Assembly (NCBI GenBank): GCA_016935955.1
Contig: JAFGPY010000205.1
Coordinates: 1 to 9,456, forward strand
From: Planctomycetota bacterium
GTDB taxonomy: Bacteria; Planctomycetota; Phycisphaerae; FEN-1346; JAACEH01
DNA length: 9,456 bases
Reading direction: 5' to 3'
Part shown: positions 1 through 6,316 of the stretch, piece by piece
How the letters are laid out: the number at the start of each line of letters is the position of its first letter
How positions within the stretch are numbered: the stretch's first letter is position 1
Program-made: the position numbers and the translations under genes
The notes under the pieces: generated by a model
Told to the model about the DNA's origin: nothing
What the model saw: only the letters and a program-made list of their open reading frames with translations
Database searches by the model: none

Positions 1-1
1 G

Positions 2-331
2 CAGCCGCGCACCGTGCTGAAGTTCCATCCGCGCCTGGCCCCGATCAAGGCAGCCGTCTTCCCGCTGGTGCGTAAGGACGGCATGCCTGAGAAGGCCGGG
101 GCGATCTACGAGAGCCTCCGCAAACGCATGGCCACGTTCTACGACGACAAGGGCGCCGTGGGGCGACGTTACCGTCGTCAGGACGAGGCCGGCACGCCGT
201 TCTGCATCACGGTCGACGGCCAGACGATGCAGGACGACACCGTGACCGTTCGCGACCGCGACGGCATGACGCAGCAGCGCATCCCCGCCGAGGGCATTGT
301 CCGCTACCTGTCCGATGCCCTGGGGCTGTAG
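2..331 (+). CDS. glyQS: Glycyl-tRNA synthetase, C-terminal part (5' truncated by window edge)
   Basis: This is the last 109 residues of a class II glycyl-tRNA synthetase, the cytoplasmic enzyme that charges tRNA-Gly with glycine using ATP. The frame is open from base 2 and ends at TAG 329-331, so the gene starts upstream of the window. The visible part is the anticodon-binding (HGTP_anticodon) domain. It opens with a VLKFHPRLAPIKAAVFPL stretch, then KDGMPEKA, then the block GRRYRRQDEAGTPFCITVDG and DDTVTVRDRD, all typical of the single-chain alpha2 GlyRS of archaea, eukaryotes and many bacteria rather than the split glyQ/glyS enzyme. A GTG at 14 is in frame but lies inside the conserved domain, so it is not the start. 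The gene converges on the minus-strand gene that ends at 444. Family assignment is very secure; the symbol follows single-chain usage. Confidence 0.95.
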   Translation, partial: QPRTVLKFHPRLAPIKAAVFPLVRKDGMPEKAGAIYESLRKRMATFYDDKGAVGRRYRRQDEAGTPFCITVDGQTMQDDTVTVRDRDGMTQQRIPAEGIVRYLSDALGL

Positions 332-368
332 CGCAGCGCACAGCAGACATTGGTTCTGAGTTCGCAGA

Positions 369-400
369 CATGGCCATCCCAATGCAGCGGGGTGGCCATG
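369..400. terminator. Strong hairpin between convergent genes, likely bidirectional terminator
   Basis: The arms at 369-380 and 389-400 pair over 12 positions (11 Watson-Crick pairs and one G-U) around an 8-base loop. It sits 37 bases after the GlyRS stop and 43 bases beyond the stop of the convergent minus-strand gene, where a shared terminator is expected. The flanking T-tracts are poor on both strands (ATTGTTG follows on the plus strand), so it is not a textbook intrinsic terminator and may instead act as a 3'-end stabiliser or work with Rho. Confidence 0.6.
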
Positions 401-443
401 ATTGTTGCGGGCAGCGAAACGGCAAGAGCAAAAGGGCGGTTGC

Positions 444-1382
444 CTAATTCCCGGCAGGGCGGGCGCTGACGGCGAGCAGGTAGACTTCCCATCGCGTGCC
501 CGGCTTCTCGTCCGCGTTCTCAACGACGATGGCGTCCAGGGGCTTGGCGGCATCCAGGGGCAGGGGCTTGGCGAACTCGACCAGCACCACGGGCTCTTCC
601 TCCACCTGGTTGATCCTCGTGATGTTGCCTGTTCCTTCGGCGAAGCACGTCATTCGCAGGGCCTCGCGCTGATCCGGCGGCACCGACCAGCGGTCCTTTC
701 CGCCCGAGCGAACCGAATTGCCGAAGGGGTAGCCGACGGTGCCCTCCCAGAGCTTCGATTGCGAGTGATCGGCGTATTCGGCCACCAGTCGGATGCGGTT
801 GACCCCATGGTGTTGCGGGTTGCCGATCCGCGAGACCATCAGGAATCGGGCACTGTCGTACCGTCGTCGCTGGGAATTCGCCAGGGAGATGCGTAACGGC
901 TCGGGGCCCTTGGATGTGGTCTTGGCGAGCATGACGGCATTGCGACCCGGGGTAGGGTGGACCGTGGTGCTGGCGGACCATTGCGGGTGCTCAAGCTCGT
1001 CCATGTAGAGTTGGTAGACGCCGAGACGCCCATCGGACGGCAGGCCTGCTCCTGCCGGAATCGTGTATTGTTTAGCGCCCCTGCCGGGTTGCCAGTCGAA
1101 GTACGTGCGTCCTGCGAGCACGTAGACGACGCTGCCCCAGAAATAGCCTACGTTGTGGCCGCTGAAGACCTGGGGTGGCTGGCCCGGGCTATGGCTGTGC
1201 TCGGCAAGGTCCCAGCATCGGAACTGCTCGTTGGGAGTCAGGATGATGTCGGCGTCCATCGACGCCGAGATGTCCAGGGGCGTCCACCGGGAATCGTCGT
1301 CACCCTCTGCGGCTGCAAGGCAGACTGTCGCCGCAACGAAGGTGATCGCTGCGAGAATCAGCAATCGTCTGTCGCCGGACAT
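444..1382 (-). CDS. Unrecognised secreted protein with signal peptide
   Basis: The product has 312 residues and I do not recognise its family. The ATG at 1382 is preferred over an in-frame TTG at 1493. It has a GGAG motif 8 bases upstream, and it places a clean signal peptide at the N-terminus: a basic start (MSGDRR), a hydrophobic core at residues 7-24 and an AAA-E type I signal peptidase site near residue 25. The mature part has no further membrane segment. It is rich in short alternating hydrophobic stretches and in W, Y and G residues, which suggests extracytoplasmic beta-sandwich modules, perhaps of carbohydrate-binding or sugar-hydrolase accessory type; this is inference only. There is a single cysteine in the mature N-terminal third and another in the C-terminal third. 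It lies 115 bases downstream of the ligase gene on the same strand, so co-transcription is possible. It ends with TAG at 446-444, close to the convergent hairpin. Confidence 0.75.
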   Translation of the reverse strand: MSGDRRLLILAAITFVAATVCLAAAEGDDDSRWTPLDISASMDADIILTPNEQFRCWDLAEHSHSPGQPPQVFSGHNVGYFWGSVVYVLAGRTYFDWQPGRGAKQYTIPAGAGLPSDGRLGVYQLYMDELEHPQWSASTTVHPTPGRNAVMLAKTTSKGPEPLRISLANSQRRRYDSARFLMVSRIGNPQHHGVNRIRLVAEYADHSQSKLWEGTVGYPFGNSVRSGGKDRWSVPPDQREALRMTCFAEGTGNITRINQVEEEPVVLVEFAKPLPLDAAKPLDAIVVENADEKPGTRWEVYLLAVSARPAGN

Positions 1383-1497
1383 CTCGGAAGCTCCATTGCC
1401 ACGAGGGCCGCCAGACCATTGAACCGCCACGAACCGGCCAGGTGCCGCCGGACAATCGCGCGGACGACGGGACGATCCTACGGCGTCGCGCAAGACA

Positions 1498-2985
1498 TCA
1501 GGCCAGCTTGTGGAGTTCTCTCTTGAGAATCTTGCCCGCGGCGTTGCGTGGCAGGTTGTCGGAGATGACGAACCGCCGCGGAATCTTGAAGGCGGCCATG
1601 CGTTCGCGGCAGTACTCGCGCAGCTCCTTGGTGGTCAGGGTGTGGAATCGTCGCCCGATGACGAAAGCCACCGGGGCCTCGCCGCGCGTCTGGTGGTTGA
1701 CGCCGATCACGGCCGCATCCGCCACTTCCGGGTGGCTCAGCAGCACGGCCTCGATCTCCGCCGGGGCCACGTTCTCGCCGGAGATGATGATGATCTCCTT
1801 CTTGCGGCCTTTGATGAACAGGTAGCCGTCGGCGTCGATCAGGCCGATGTCGCCGGTGCGGAAGAAGCCGTCGGCCGTGTAGCCTTCGGCCGTGCACTGC
1901 GGGTGGTGCAGGTAGCCAGCCATGACGTTGCGGCCGCGGACGGCGATCTCGCCCTGGGCGTCGCGCGGCAATTCGCGGTCCTGGTCGTCGATGATGCGGA
2001 CCTCGACGCCGGGAATCGGTCGCCCGACCGAACCGGGCTTGTTGGCCCACGGCAGGTTCAGCGAGATTACGGGACTGGTTTCGGTCATGCCGTAGCCGTT
2101 CAGCAACGGCCGACAGAAGACGTCCTCGAAGCGTTCGGCGACGCCGCGGGGCAGGGCCTCGCCGCCGCTGACGCAGAGCCGCAAGCTGGTCTTGGCGGCC
2201 CAGGCCAGGTCGCGGGCCCGTAGCGTGACGTTGTACATGCTCGGCACGGCAAGCAGGATCGTGGCCTTCTGGTCGATGCAGGCCTCGCCGATTTCCGACG
2301 GGATGAAACGCTCGACGTAGCGGACGCTGGCTCCGACACAGACCGGGGCCACCAGCGTGCCCAGCAGGGCGAAGGCGTGGCTCATGGGCAGGATGCCCAG
2401 GAACACGTCGTCGCTGTTGAGGCGGGCCATCTGTCGCACGGCGTCCACGTTGGCCAGCAGGTTGCCGTGGGTCAGAATGACCCCCTTGGGCTTGGCCTCG
2501 CTGCCGGCGGTGTAGAGAATGGCCGCCGGGTGATCGGGGCCGCCGTCGTATGGCGGGTTGCCGTTGGGCTCCTGGCTCCAGTCGAGGTCCTCAACGTAGA
2601 GGCGTTTGCCTTCCCAGGCGCTCAGCAATCCGGCCACCGAGCGGGCGGTGATGAGCAGTTCGGCCCCCGAGTCGGTCAGGGCGTATTTCAGGTCGTCGGG
2701 CCGCAGGATCTGCGACAGCGGAATCACGGCCTTGCCGGCCATCTGGCAGCCGTAAAAGGCGACACCAAAACAGCTGTCGTTGGGCAACAGGATGGCCACG
2801 TGCGGTTTCTGGGTGGCCTCCTGGACACGCTCACAAACGAGGCTGGCCCGGCGCAACAGATCAGCGAACGTGATGATATCCTTGGAATCGCTGAGGGCGA
2901 CTTTGTCCGGGACTGCCGAGGCCGTTCTGCGGAGCCGACCGACCAGGGTCGTCGAGTCGGTATTGACTGATGGTATATGGTTCAA
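1498..2985 (-). CDS. AMP-forming acyl-CoA/acyl-ACP synthetase family ligase
   Basis: This 495-residue member of the ANL adenylating superfamily activates a carboxylic acid, probably a fatty acid, as acyl-AMP and transfers it to CoA or an acyl carrier protein. Motifs run in order (numbered from the TTG at 2985): P-loop YTAGSEAKPKG at about 158-168, LPMSHAFALLG at about 199-209, the adenine-binding block NGYGMTETSP at about 296-305, RTGD at about 376-379, the hinge region GRKKEIIIISGENVAP, and PRNAAGKILKREL near the end with the catalytic lysine at about 485. Length is normal for a stand-alone synthetase. The GSEAKPKG P-loop and TETSPVISLN stretch recall the synthetase domain of Aas more than classical FadD; no acyltransferase domain is present. 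No ATG exists near the N-terminus. An AAGGGAG motif lies 6 bases from the TTG at 2985, better spaced than the TTG at 2991. Substrate is unknown. The P-loop has alanine where glycine or serine is usual. Confidence 0.9.
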   Translation of the reverse strand: MNHIPSVNTDSTTLVGRLRRTASAVPDKVALSDSKDIITFADLLRRASLVCERVQEATQKPHVAILLPNDSCFGVAFYGCQMAGKAVIPLSQILRPDDLKYALTDSGAELLITARSVAGLLSAWEGKRLYVEDLDWSQEPNGNPPYDGGPDHPAAILYTAGSEAKPKGVILTHGNLLANVDAVRQMARLNSDDVFLGILPMSHAFALLGTLVAPVCVGASVRYVERFIPSEIGEACIDQKATILLAVPSMYNVTLRARDLAWAAKTSLRLCVSGGEALPRGVAERFEDVFCRPLLNGYGMTETSPVISLNLPWANKPGSVGRPIPGVEVRIIDDQDRELPRDAQGEIAVRGRNVMAGYLHHPQCTAEGYTADGFFRTGDIGLIDADGYLFIKGRKKEIIIISGENVAPAEIEAVLLSHPEVADAAVIGVNHQTRGEAPVAFVIGRRFHTLTTKELREYCRERMAAFKIPRRFVISDNLPRNAAGKILKRELHKLA

Positions 2986-3028
2986 ATACAACTCCCTTGC
3001 CCAGGAGTCCTAGTCTCTGAGCAGCAGT

Positions 3029-3082
3029 CCGTAGGCCCTAATCCGGGATTAACAACCTGCATAGTGTAGGAACCGTAGGCCC
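3029..3082. repeat. 10-bp direct repeat CCGTAGGCCC flanking the candidate promoter
   Basis: CCGTAGGCCC occurs exactly at 3029-3038 and again at 3073-3082, 44 bases apart start to start, about four helical turns. One copy lies inside the -35/-10 spacer of the candidate minus-strand promoter and the other lies just downstream of the implied transcription start. That geometry suits a transcription-factor operator pair. Chance occurrence in GC-rich DNA cannot be excluded. Confidence 0.4.
3039..3051. promoter_or_regulatory. 13-bp palindrome, possible operator
   Basis: TAATCC-G-GGATTA is a perfect inverted repeat around one central base. It directly abuts the first CCGTAGGCCC copy and lies just downstream of the implied minus-strand transcription start, where a dimeric repressor could block the ligase gene. 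No regulator gene is visible next to it. Confidence 0.35.
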
Positions 3083-3090
3083 AAAAGCAA
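3063..3090 (-). promoter_or_regulatory. Candidate sigma-70-type promoter for the acyl ligase gene
   Basis: Reading the minus strand, TTGCTT (3090-3085) and TACACT (3068-3063) are separated by 16 bases. They match the TTGACA/TATAAT consensus at 3/6 and 4/6 positions. The implied start near 3056 gives a leader of about 70 bases before the TTG at 2985. The site lies in a locally A/T-richer patch of an otherwise GC-rich window. The match is weak and planctomycete promoters are poorly characterised, so this is tentative. Confidence 0.35.
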
Positions 3091-3140
3091 AGAAAAACCG
3101 CCTTTGCCGTGTTTCCAAGGCTATGGAGGGGCTACGACGC

Positions 3141-3180
3141 GGGGGGGCGCCATGCGGCAGCCGCAAGGAATTGCCCCCTC
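3141..3180 (+). other. Nested inverted repeats in the divergent intergenic region
   Basis: The 394 bases from 2986 to 3379 hold no convincing gene. Besides the repeat and palindrome near 3029-3082, they contain this element: an outer 8-bp stem (3141-3148 with 3173-3180, one G-U) enclosing a perfect palindrome TGCGGC-A-GCCGCA at 3153-3165. A smaller hairpin follows at 3207-3222 (CTTCGG-CATC-CCGAAG). If transcribed toward the CPBP gene, these would form a structured 5' leader. No T-run follows, so an intrinsic terminator is unlikely. Similarity to a known RNA family was not recognised. Confidence 0.35.
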
Positions 3181-3379
3181 TTGGGCCTCCCGGCGTACGA
3201 TCTTCTCTTCGGCATCCCGAAGTCGTGCGGAAATAAACGCACCGCCCTGTCGACCGTCCATGAAGTGGCTGCACGCGGTTTTGGTTGCAGCCGAGGCCGC
3301 CAAGGCCTATCATCTTGGGGCCGCATGCATGCGACTGGCTGAGATTCCTATCGTAACTCCGTCGCAACCAGGACAGAAC

Positions 3380-4237
3380 ATGGCCGACTCGAACCCTTTT
3401 GACCCCAGCAAGTTCAGGCCCTACAGGCCGGCCGGCGAAGGCGGAACCGAGACGTCGCCGGGCTCAGACGCCCGAACGCATCCGGATGCAACCGGTACTT
3501 CGGTGCCGGCATCGCGACAGGATCAAGTGCCGGCTGCCACCGAAACCGCTACGGGTCGGCCGTCGAAATGGGCCGACGACATTCCAGTCGCAGGCGGCGA
3601 GGCCATCTGGCCGCTGCTGGCCGTGTGGGCCGTCGTGATTATCGTCTGGAGAATGCTCAAGACGTTCCTGCCCCACGAGGATTTTCAGTTCTGGCGCGTG
3701 CAACTGGCTCTGGTCGAACAGGTCCTGCTGATCGGCGTGCTCTATTACCTGTTGTACGTGCGCAGCGACGAGGGCCTGGTGGACGGCCTGCACCTGCACC
3801 TGCGGCCCATCTGGCACTGGTTCGGCGGTCTGGGGCTGGGCGTTGCGTACTTCGTCACCGTGGAGGTGCTGCTTCTGCACGTGTCGCTCGGCAAGCCCAT
3901 GCTCGGGGCTGGGCAGACGGACGTGGTCAAGCTGCTCTTCGTGACCGTGCTCTACATCGTGGCTGCGATGGTCAACGAGTTGTTCTATCGCGGCCTCATC
4001 TATCCGCTGGTGCGCCGCGCGATCGGCGTTCTCGGGTCCGTTCTTGTGGTGACCTTATGGTTTGCCCTGGTCCGTTCCGCCTATGCCGGCGGCGACTGGT
4101 GGCGGACGGGAGCCGTTGTTGGATTGAGCCTCATCCTGACACTGGCCCGAGTGTTCAGCCGCGGCGTGGCGGCGCCGATTGGCATCCACCTGGGCTTTGG
4201 TCTGTCGCTCTGTGTGAGTCTCTGGTTGCCGGAATGA
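3380..4237 (+). CDS. CPBP-family membrane protein, probable pseudoprotease
   Basis: This 285-residue polytopic membrane protein belongs to the CPBP (CAAX protease and bacteriocin-processing, Abi/Rce1-like) family. The ATG at 3380 has AGGA about 7 bases upstream and begins a soluble, proline- and threonine-rich tail (residues 1-70). The frame is open further upstream, but that extension has low-quality composition. About seven hydrophobic segments follow (roughly 75-92, 108-127, 145-166, 183-198, 214-231, 243-258 and 264-282). The family catalytic motifs are EExxxR, FxxxH and HxxxN/D. Here they read NELFYR (199-204), FALVR (228-232) and HLGFG (270-274). The first glutamate, the motif-2 histidine and the last N/D are therefore replaced, and only the second glutamate, the arginine and the last histidine remain. 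It is a paralogue of the next gene, sharing W[AS]DD[IV]PV before the first membrane segment. Fold assignment is good; loss of proteolysis is inferred from the residues. Confidence 0.85.
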   Translation: MADSNPFDPSKFRPYRPAGEGGTETSPGSDARTHPDATGTSVPASRQDQVPAATETATGRPSKWADDIPVAGGEAIWPLLAVWAVVIIVWRMLKTFLPHEDFQFWRVQLALVEQVLLIGVLYYLLYVRSDEGLVDGLHLHLRPIWHWFGGLGLGVAYFVTVEVLLLHVSLGKPMLGAGQTDVVKLLFVTVLYIVAAMVNELFYRGLIYPLVRRAIGVLGSVLVVTLWFALVRSAYAGGDWWRTGAVVGLSLILTLARVFSRGVAAPIGIHLGFGLSLCVSLWLPE

Positions 4238-4254
4238 GCGACCGACGTGGTCGC
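4238..4254 (+). other. Intercistronic hairpin after the first CPBP gene
   Basis: GCGACC-GACGT-GGTCGC forms a 6-bp stem with a 5-base loop starting immediately after the TGA stop at 4235-4237, in the 64-base gap between the two CPBP genes. No T-tract follows, so it looks more like a stabilising or attenuating intercistronic stem than an intrinsic terminator. Confidence 0.4.
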
Positions 4255-4301
4255 GTGAGACGCTTGTTGCTGTGCCCCCGTACCTGAATCGCGGATAGCC
4301 C

Positions 4302-5166
4302 ATGGAACCGTTCGATCCTCAACCCGTCTGTGGCGAACCAACGGTCGCTCCGTCTTCGCCCGCGCAGCCGACGAGCGAGGCGGTTGGCAGCGGCTTTGCC
4401 CTGCCGCAACCTCCGATTGTCATTGCCGCGCCGCCTCCGAGTGAGGACGAGCGACGCCGACGGCTCTGGTCCGACGATGTTCCCGTTGTCGGCTGGCACC
4501 TGCTGGTCGCGATCCCGTGCCTGTGGGTCGGCACCTTCATCGTCGGCTTCATGGTGGGCGTCTTCTCTTCTGTGTCCGGGCACAGGGAACTTGCGCCAGG
4601 AGTCATAGCCCTGCTGTTCTTCGTCGACGGGATCTTCACCATGGTGTGCCTGGCGATTCTCCTCGCCGTCAACCGCCACAATGGCTTCCTGCGGGACTTA
4701 TCAGGCGCGGTTCGGTTCGCCTGCCTGGCCGATCCTGGGCCTGGTCGGAGGCGTGGTCCTGGCGCTCGGTTACCAGTTGCTCGCCAAGACCGTGTGGCCG
4801 TACGACCAGATCAAGGACAGTTTCCACCTGGCTGAGGGCGAGACGGTTAACCTGCTGCTGTTCAGTGCCATTGCCATTGCAGCCGCATTCTTCGAGGAGC
4901 TTTACTATCGCGGCCTCATCTACCCCGTGCTGCGGCGGTGGATCGGCGTCGTCGGGGCCATGGCCATTGTGACGATCTGGTTCGGCGCGGTCCATCTGTT
5001 CAGCTACTATCGCGCGCCACTGGCCATGCTTACGGTGACGTCGCTTGGCCTGATGGCAGTCATGTTGCGGCAGTTCAGCCGGTCGGTCGTCCCGGCCATT
5101 GCGGCGCATCTTGCCTACAACGGAACCGTGGTGGTCGTCGTGTGGATTGCGGCCCGGTTGGCATAG
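4302..5166 (+). pseudogene. CPBP-family intramembrane metalloprotease, apparently frameshifted
   Basis: The gene is split between two frames. An ATG at 4302 opens a frame that runs to 4835, and a second frame (open from before 4681) carries the rest to the TAG ending at 5166. Removing one T at 4698/4699 joins them into a 287-residue protein matching the neighbouring 285-residue paralogue in length and layout: a proline-rich soluble tail, the WSDDVPV box at about 56-62, then membrane segments. All catalytic motifs are present in the joined product: EELYYR (198-203), FGAVH (227-231) and HLAYN (269-273). It would be an active intramembrane endopeptidase of the Rce1/Abi type. The ATG at 4681 has no ribosome binding site and lies mid-domain, so an independent second gene is unlikely. 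Either the base is a sequencing error or the gene is recently broken; the truncated 177-residue product would lack every catalytic motif. Substrate is unknown. Confidence 0.8.
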
Positions 5167-5205
5167 GGACCATTGTTGCGAGACCGCTGGTGCGGAACTA
5201 ATCCC

Positions 5206-5232
5206 TTGCACTGACCAACCGGCGGGTATACT
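5206..5232 (+). promoter_or_regulatory. Candidate promoter for the SPOR lipoprotein gene
   Basis: TATACT at 5227-5232 matches the -10 consensus at 5 of 6 positions. TTGCAC at 5206-5211 lies 15 bases upstream and matches the -35 consensus at only 3 of 6, with a short spacer. The implied start near 5240 would leave a leader of about 65 bases before the GTG at 5307. The good -10 in GC-rich surroundings is the main support. Confidence 0.4.
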
Positions 5233-5306
5233 GTGTCGGTGAGCGTAACAGATCGGTCGTAGTGAGCAGCGCCCGCGCGGCGGCGCAACAAGCGGGAGAC
5301 GACGTT

Positions 5307-6104
5307 GTGTTGAGAACGGCGACGACAGCAAGGCTTCTGGCGGCTGCGATGATCGCGTGCCTGGCGTTTGCGGCCGGCTGCAACCAGCAACCGCTGAACG
5401 CTGAGGGCGAGCGGCTGTTCCGCGTCGGCCACAAGGACTACGAGCAGGGCCGCTATTCCCAGGCCGACAAGAGCTTCACCCAGGTCATCGACAAGAACCC
5501 CCAGAGTTGGGCCCTCTCGGAGGTCTACTACTTCCGCGGCCTGTCGCGTCTCAGCATGGGGCAGCGCAAGGAGGCCAAAGACGATTTCGCCCGCGGCGCC
5601 TCGCGCAAGGGACGCCTCGTGGCGCAGGTCTACTGTGCCATCGCCTTGGCCAATCTGGAGTACGAGGACGGCAGCGATGCCCGGGCCGTTCACCTGTATC
5701 AGCAGATTCTCAGGCAGGACGGGCTTGACGACGTGCCCGTGGACGCCGTGCTCTACCGTCTGGGGGTCAGCCAGCAGCGGCTGGGCCGCTGGAGCGACGC
5801 CGACGAGACCCTCGCCAAGCTGATTCACGAGTACCCGGACTCGACGCTGCGCGAGGCCGCCCAGCGCCGTTTCCAGGCGGCGTTCTTCACGGTGCAGGTA
5901 GGGGCCTTCGCCGACCGGCGGGCCGCCGAAGCACTGGCCGAGAAGCTGCGGCAGGCGCAGTGGCCCGTGCGAATCTCCGTGGCTGCCGAGAAGGACAAGA
6001 CGCTCCACAAGGTGACCGTCGGGCGCTACCAGACCTACGCCCAAGCCCTTTCCGTCGCCGGCACGCTCAAGCAGCAGGGCTACAACATTCTGATCGTGCC
6101 CTGA
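5307..6104 (+). CDS. TPR lipoprotein with C-terminal SPOR domain
   Basis: This 265-residue envelope protein starts at the GTG at 5307, which has GGGAG 8 bases upstream and gives a compact lipoprotein signal. A GTG at 5262 in the same frame would add 15 residues and spoil this. The signal has basic residues at 3 and 9, a hydrophobic core at 10-23 and a lipobox ending AAGC with Cys25 as the lipidated residue (alanine rather than leucine at -3). Four TPR-like helical hairpins follow at about 35-66, 71-104, 105-138 and 145-178. Residues 193-263 form a SPOR domain: FFTVQVGAFADRRAAEALAEKL, then VTVGRYQTYAQALSVAGTL, then a final strand ILIV. SPOR domains are known to bind peptidoglycan strands stripped of stem peptides, which are enriched at division septa. 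The TPRs probably dock partner proteins. The layout resembles tetratricopeptide/SPOR envelope factors; the partner and exact role are unknown. Confidence 0.88.
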   Translation: MLRTATTARLLAAAMIACLAFAAGCNQQPLNAEGERLFRVGHKDYEQGRYSQADKSFTQVIDKNPQSWALSEVYYFRGLSRLSMGQRKEAKDDFARGASRKGRLVAQVYCAIALANLEYEDGSDARAVHLYQQILRQDGLDDVPVDAVLYRLGVSQQRLGRWSDADETLAKLIHEYPDSTLREAAQRRFQAAFFTVQVGAFADRRAAEALAEKLRQAQWPVRISVAAEKDKTLHKVTVGRYQTYAQALSVAGTLKQQGYNILIVP

Positions 6105-6225
6105 CCGCTCCATCCTTCGTTGCCGACTTCGTGTCGTGATACCTCTGCGGCGAGCCCCGTCGCGGCGGCTATTCCTCAAGCTGGGTGCACCGGCAGCCCG
6201 ATTCCTAATACGGTCAGCGCGATCC

Positions 6226-6245
6226 GTGCACCGATCACGGTGCGC
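6226..6245 (+). other. Hairpin between the SPOR lipoprotein and TPR genes
   Basis: Arms at 6226-6233 and 6238-6245 pair over 8 positions (one G-U) around the loop ATCA. It lies 121 bases after the lipoprotein stop and 71 bases before the TPR protein start. No T-tract follows, so a terminator call is not supported; a leader element or transcript stabiliser is possible. The remainder of 6105-6316 shows no gene. Confidence 0.3.
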
Positions 6246-6316
6246 CCGTTCGTGGGCGTTCCGTTGCCGGTGGGCGCTGCGTCACCAGGTCGTGAGTTGT
6301 CAGCAAGGAGCAGTGA

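Noticed and set aside
402..896. Plus-strand open frame opposite the secreted protein gene
   Set aside because: It overlaps the minus-strand gene antisense and runs from near the terminator hairpin; no coherent protein features are present, whereas the minus-strand gene has a signal peptide and ribosome binding site.
3104..3379. N-terminal extension of the first CPBP gene
   Set aside because: The added 92 residues show no domain or signal. The ATG at 3380 has a suitable AGGA site, and the protein from there matches its paralogue in length.
4691..4712. Programmed ribosomal frameshift in the second CPBP gene
   Set aside because: The GACTTATCAGG context is not a known +1 slippery site, and there is no stop codon or evident stimulator at the junction. 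A simple insertion or sequencing error explains it better.
5115..6179. 354-codon minus-strand open frame opposite the SPOR lipoprotein
   Set aside because: The plus strand encodes a coherent lipobox-TPR-SPOR protein; the antisense frame has no family features and crosses the intergenic region and the end of the CPBP gene.
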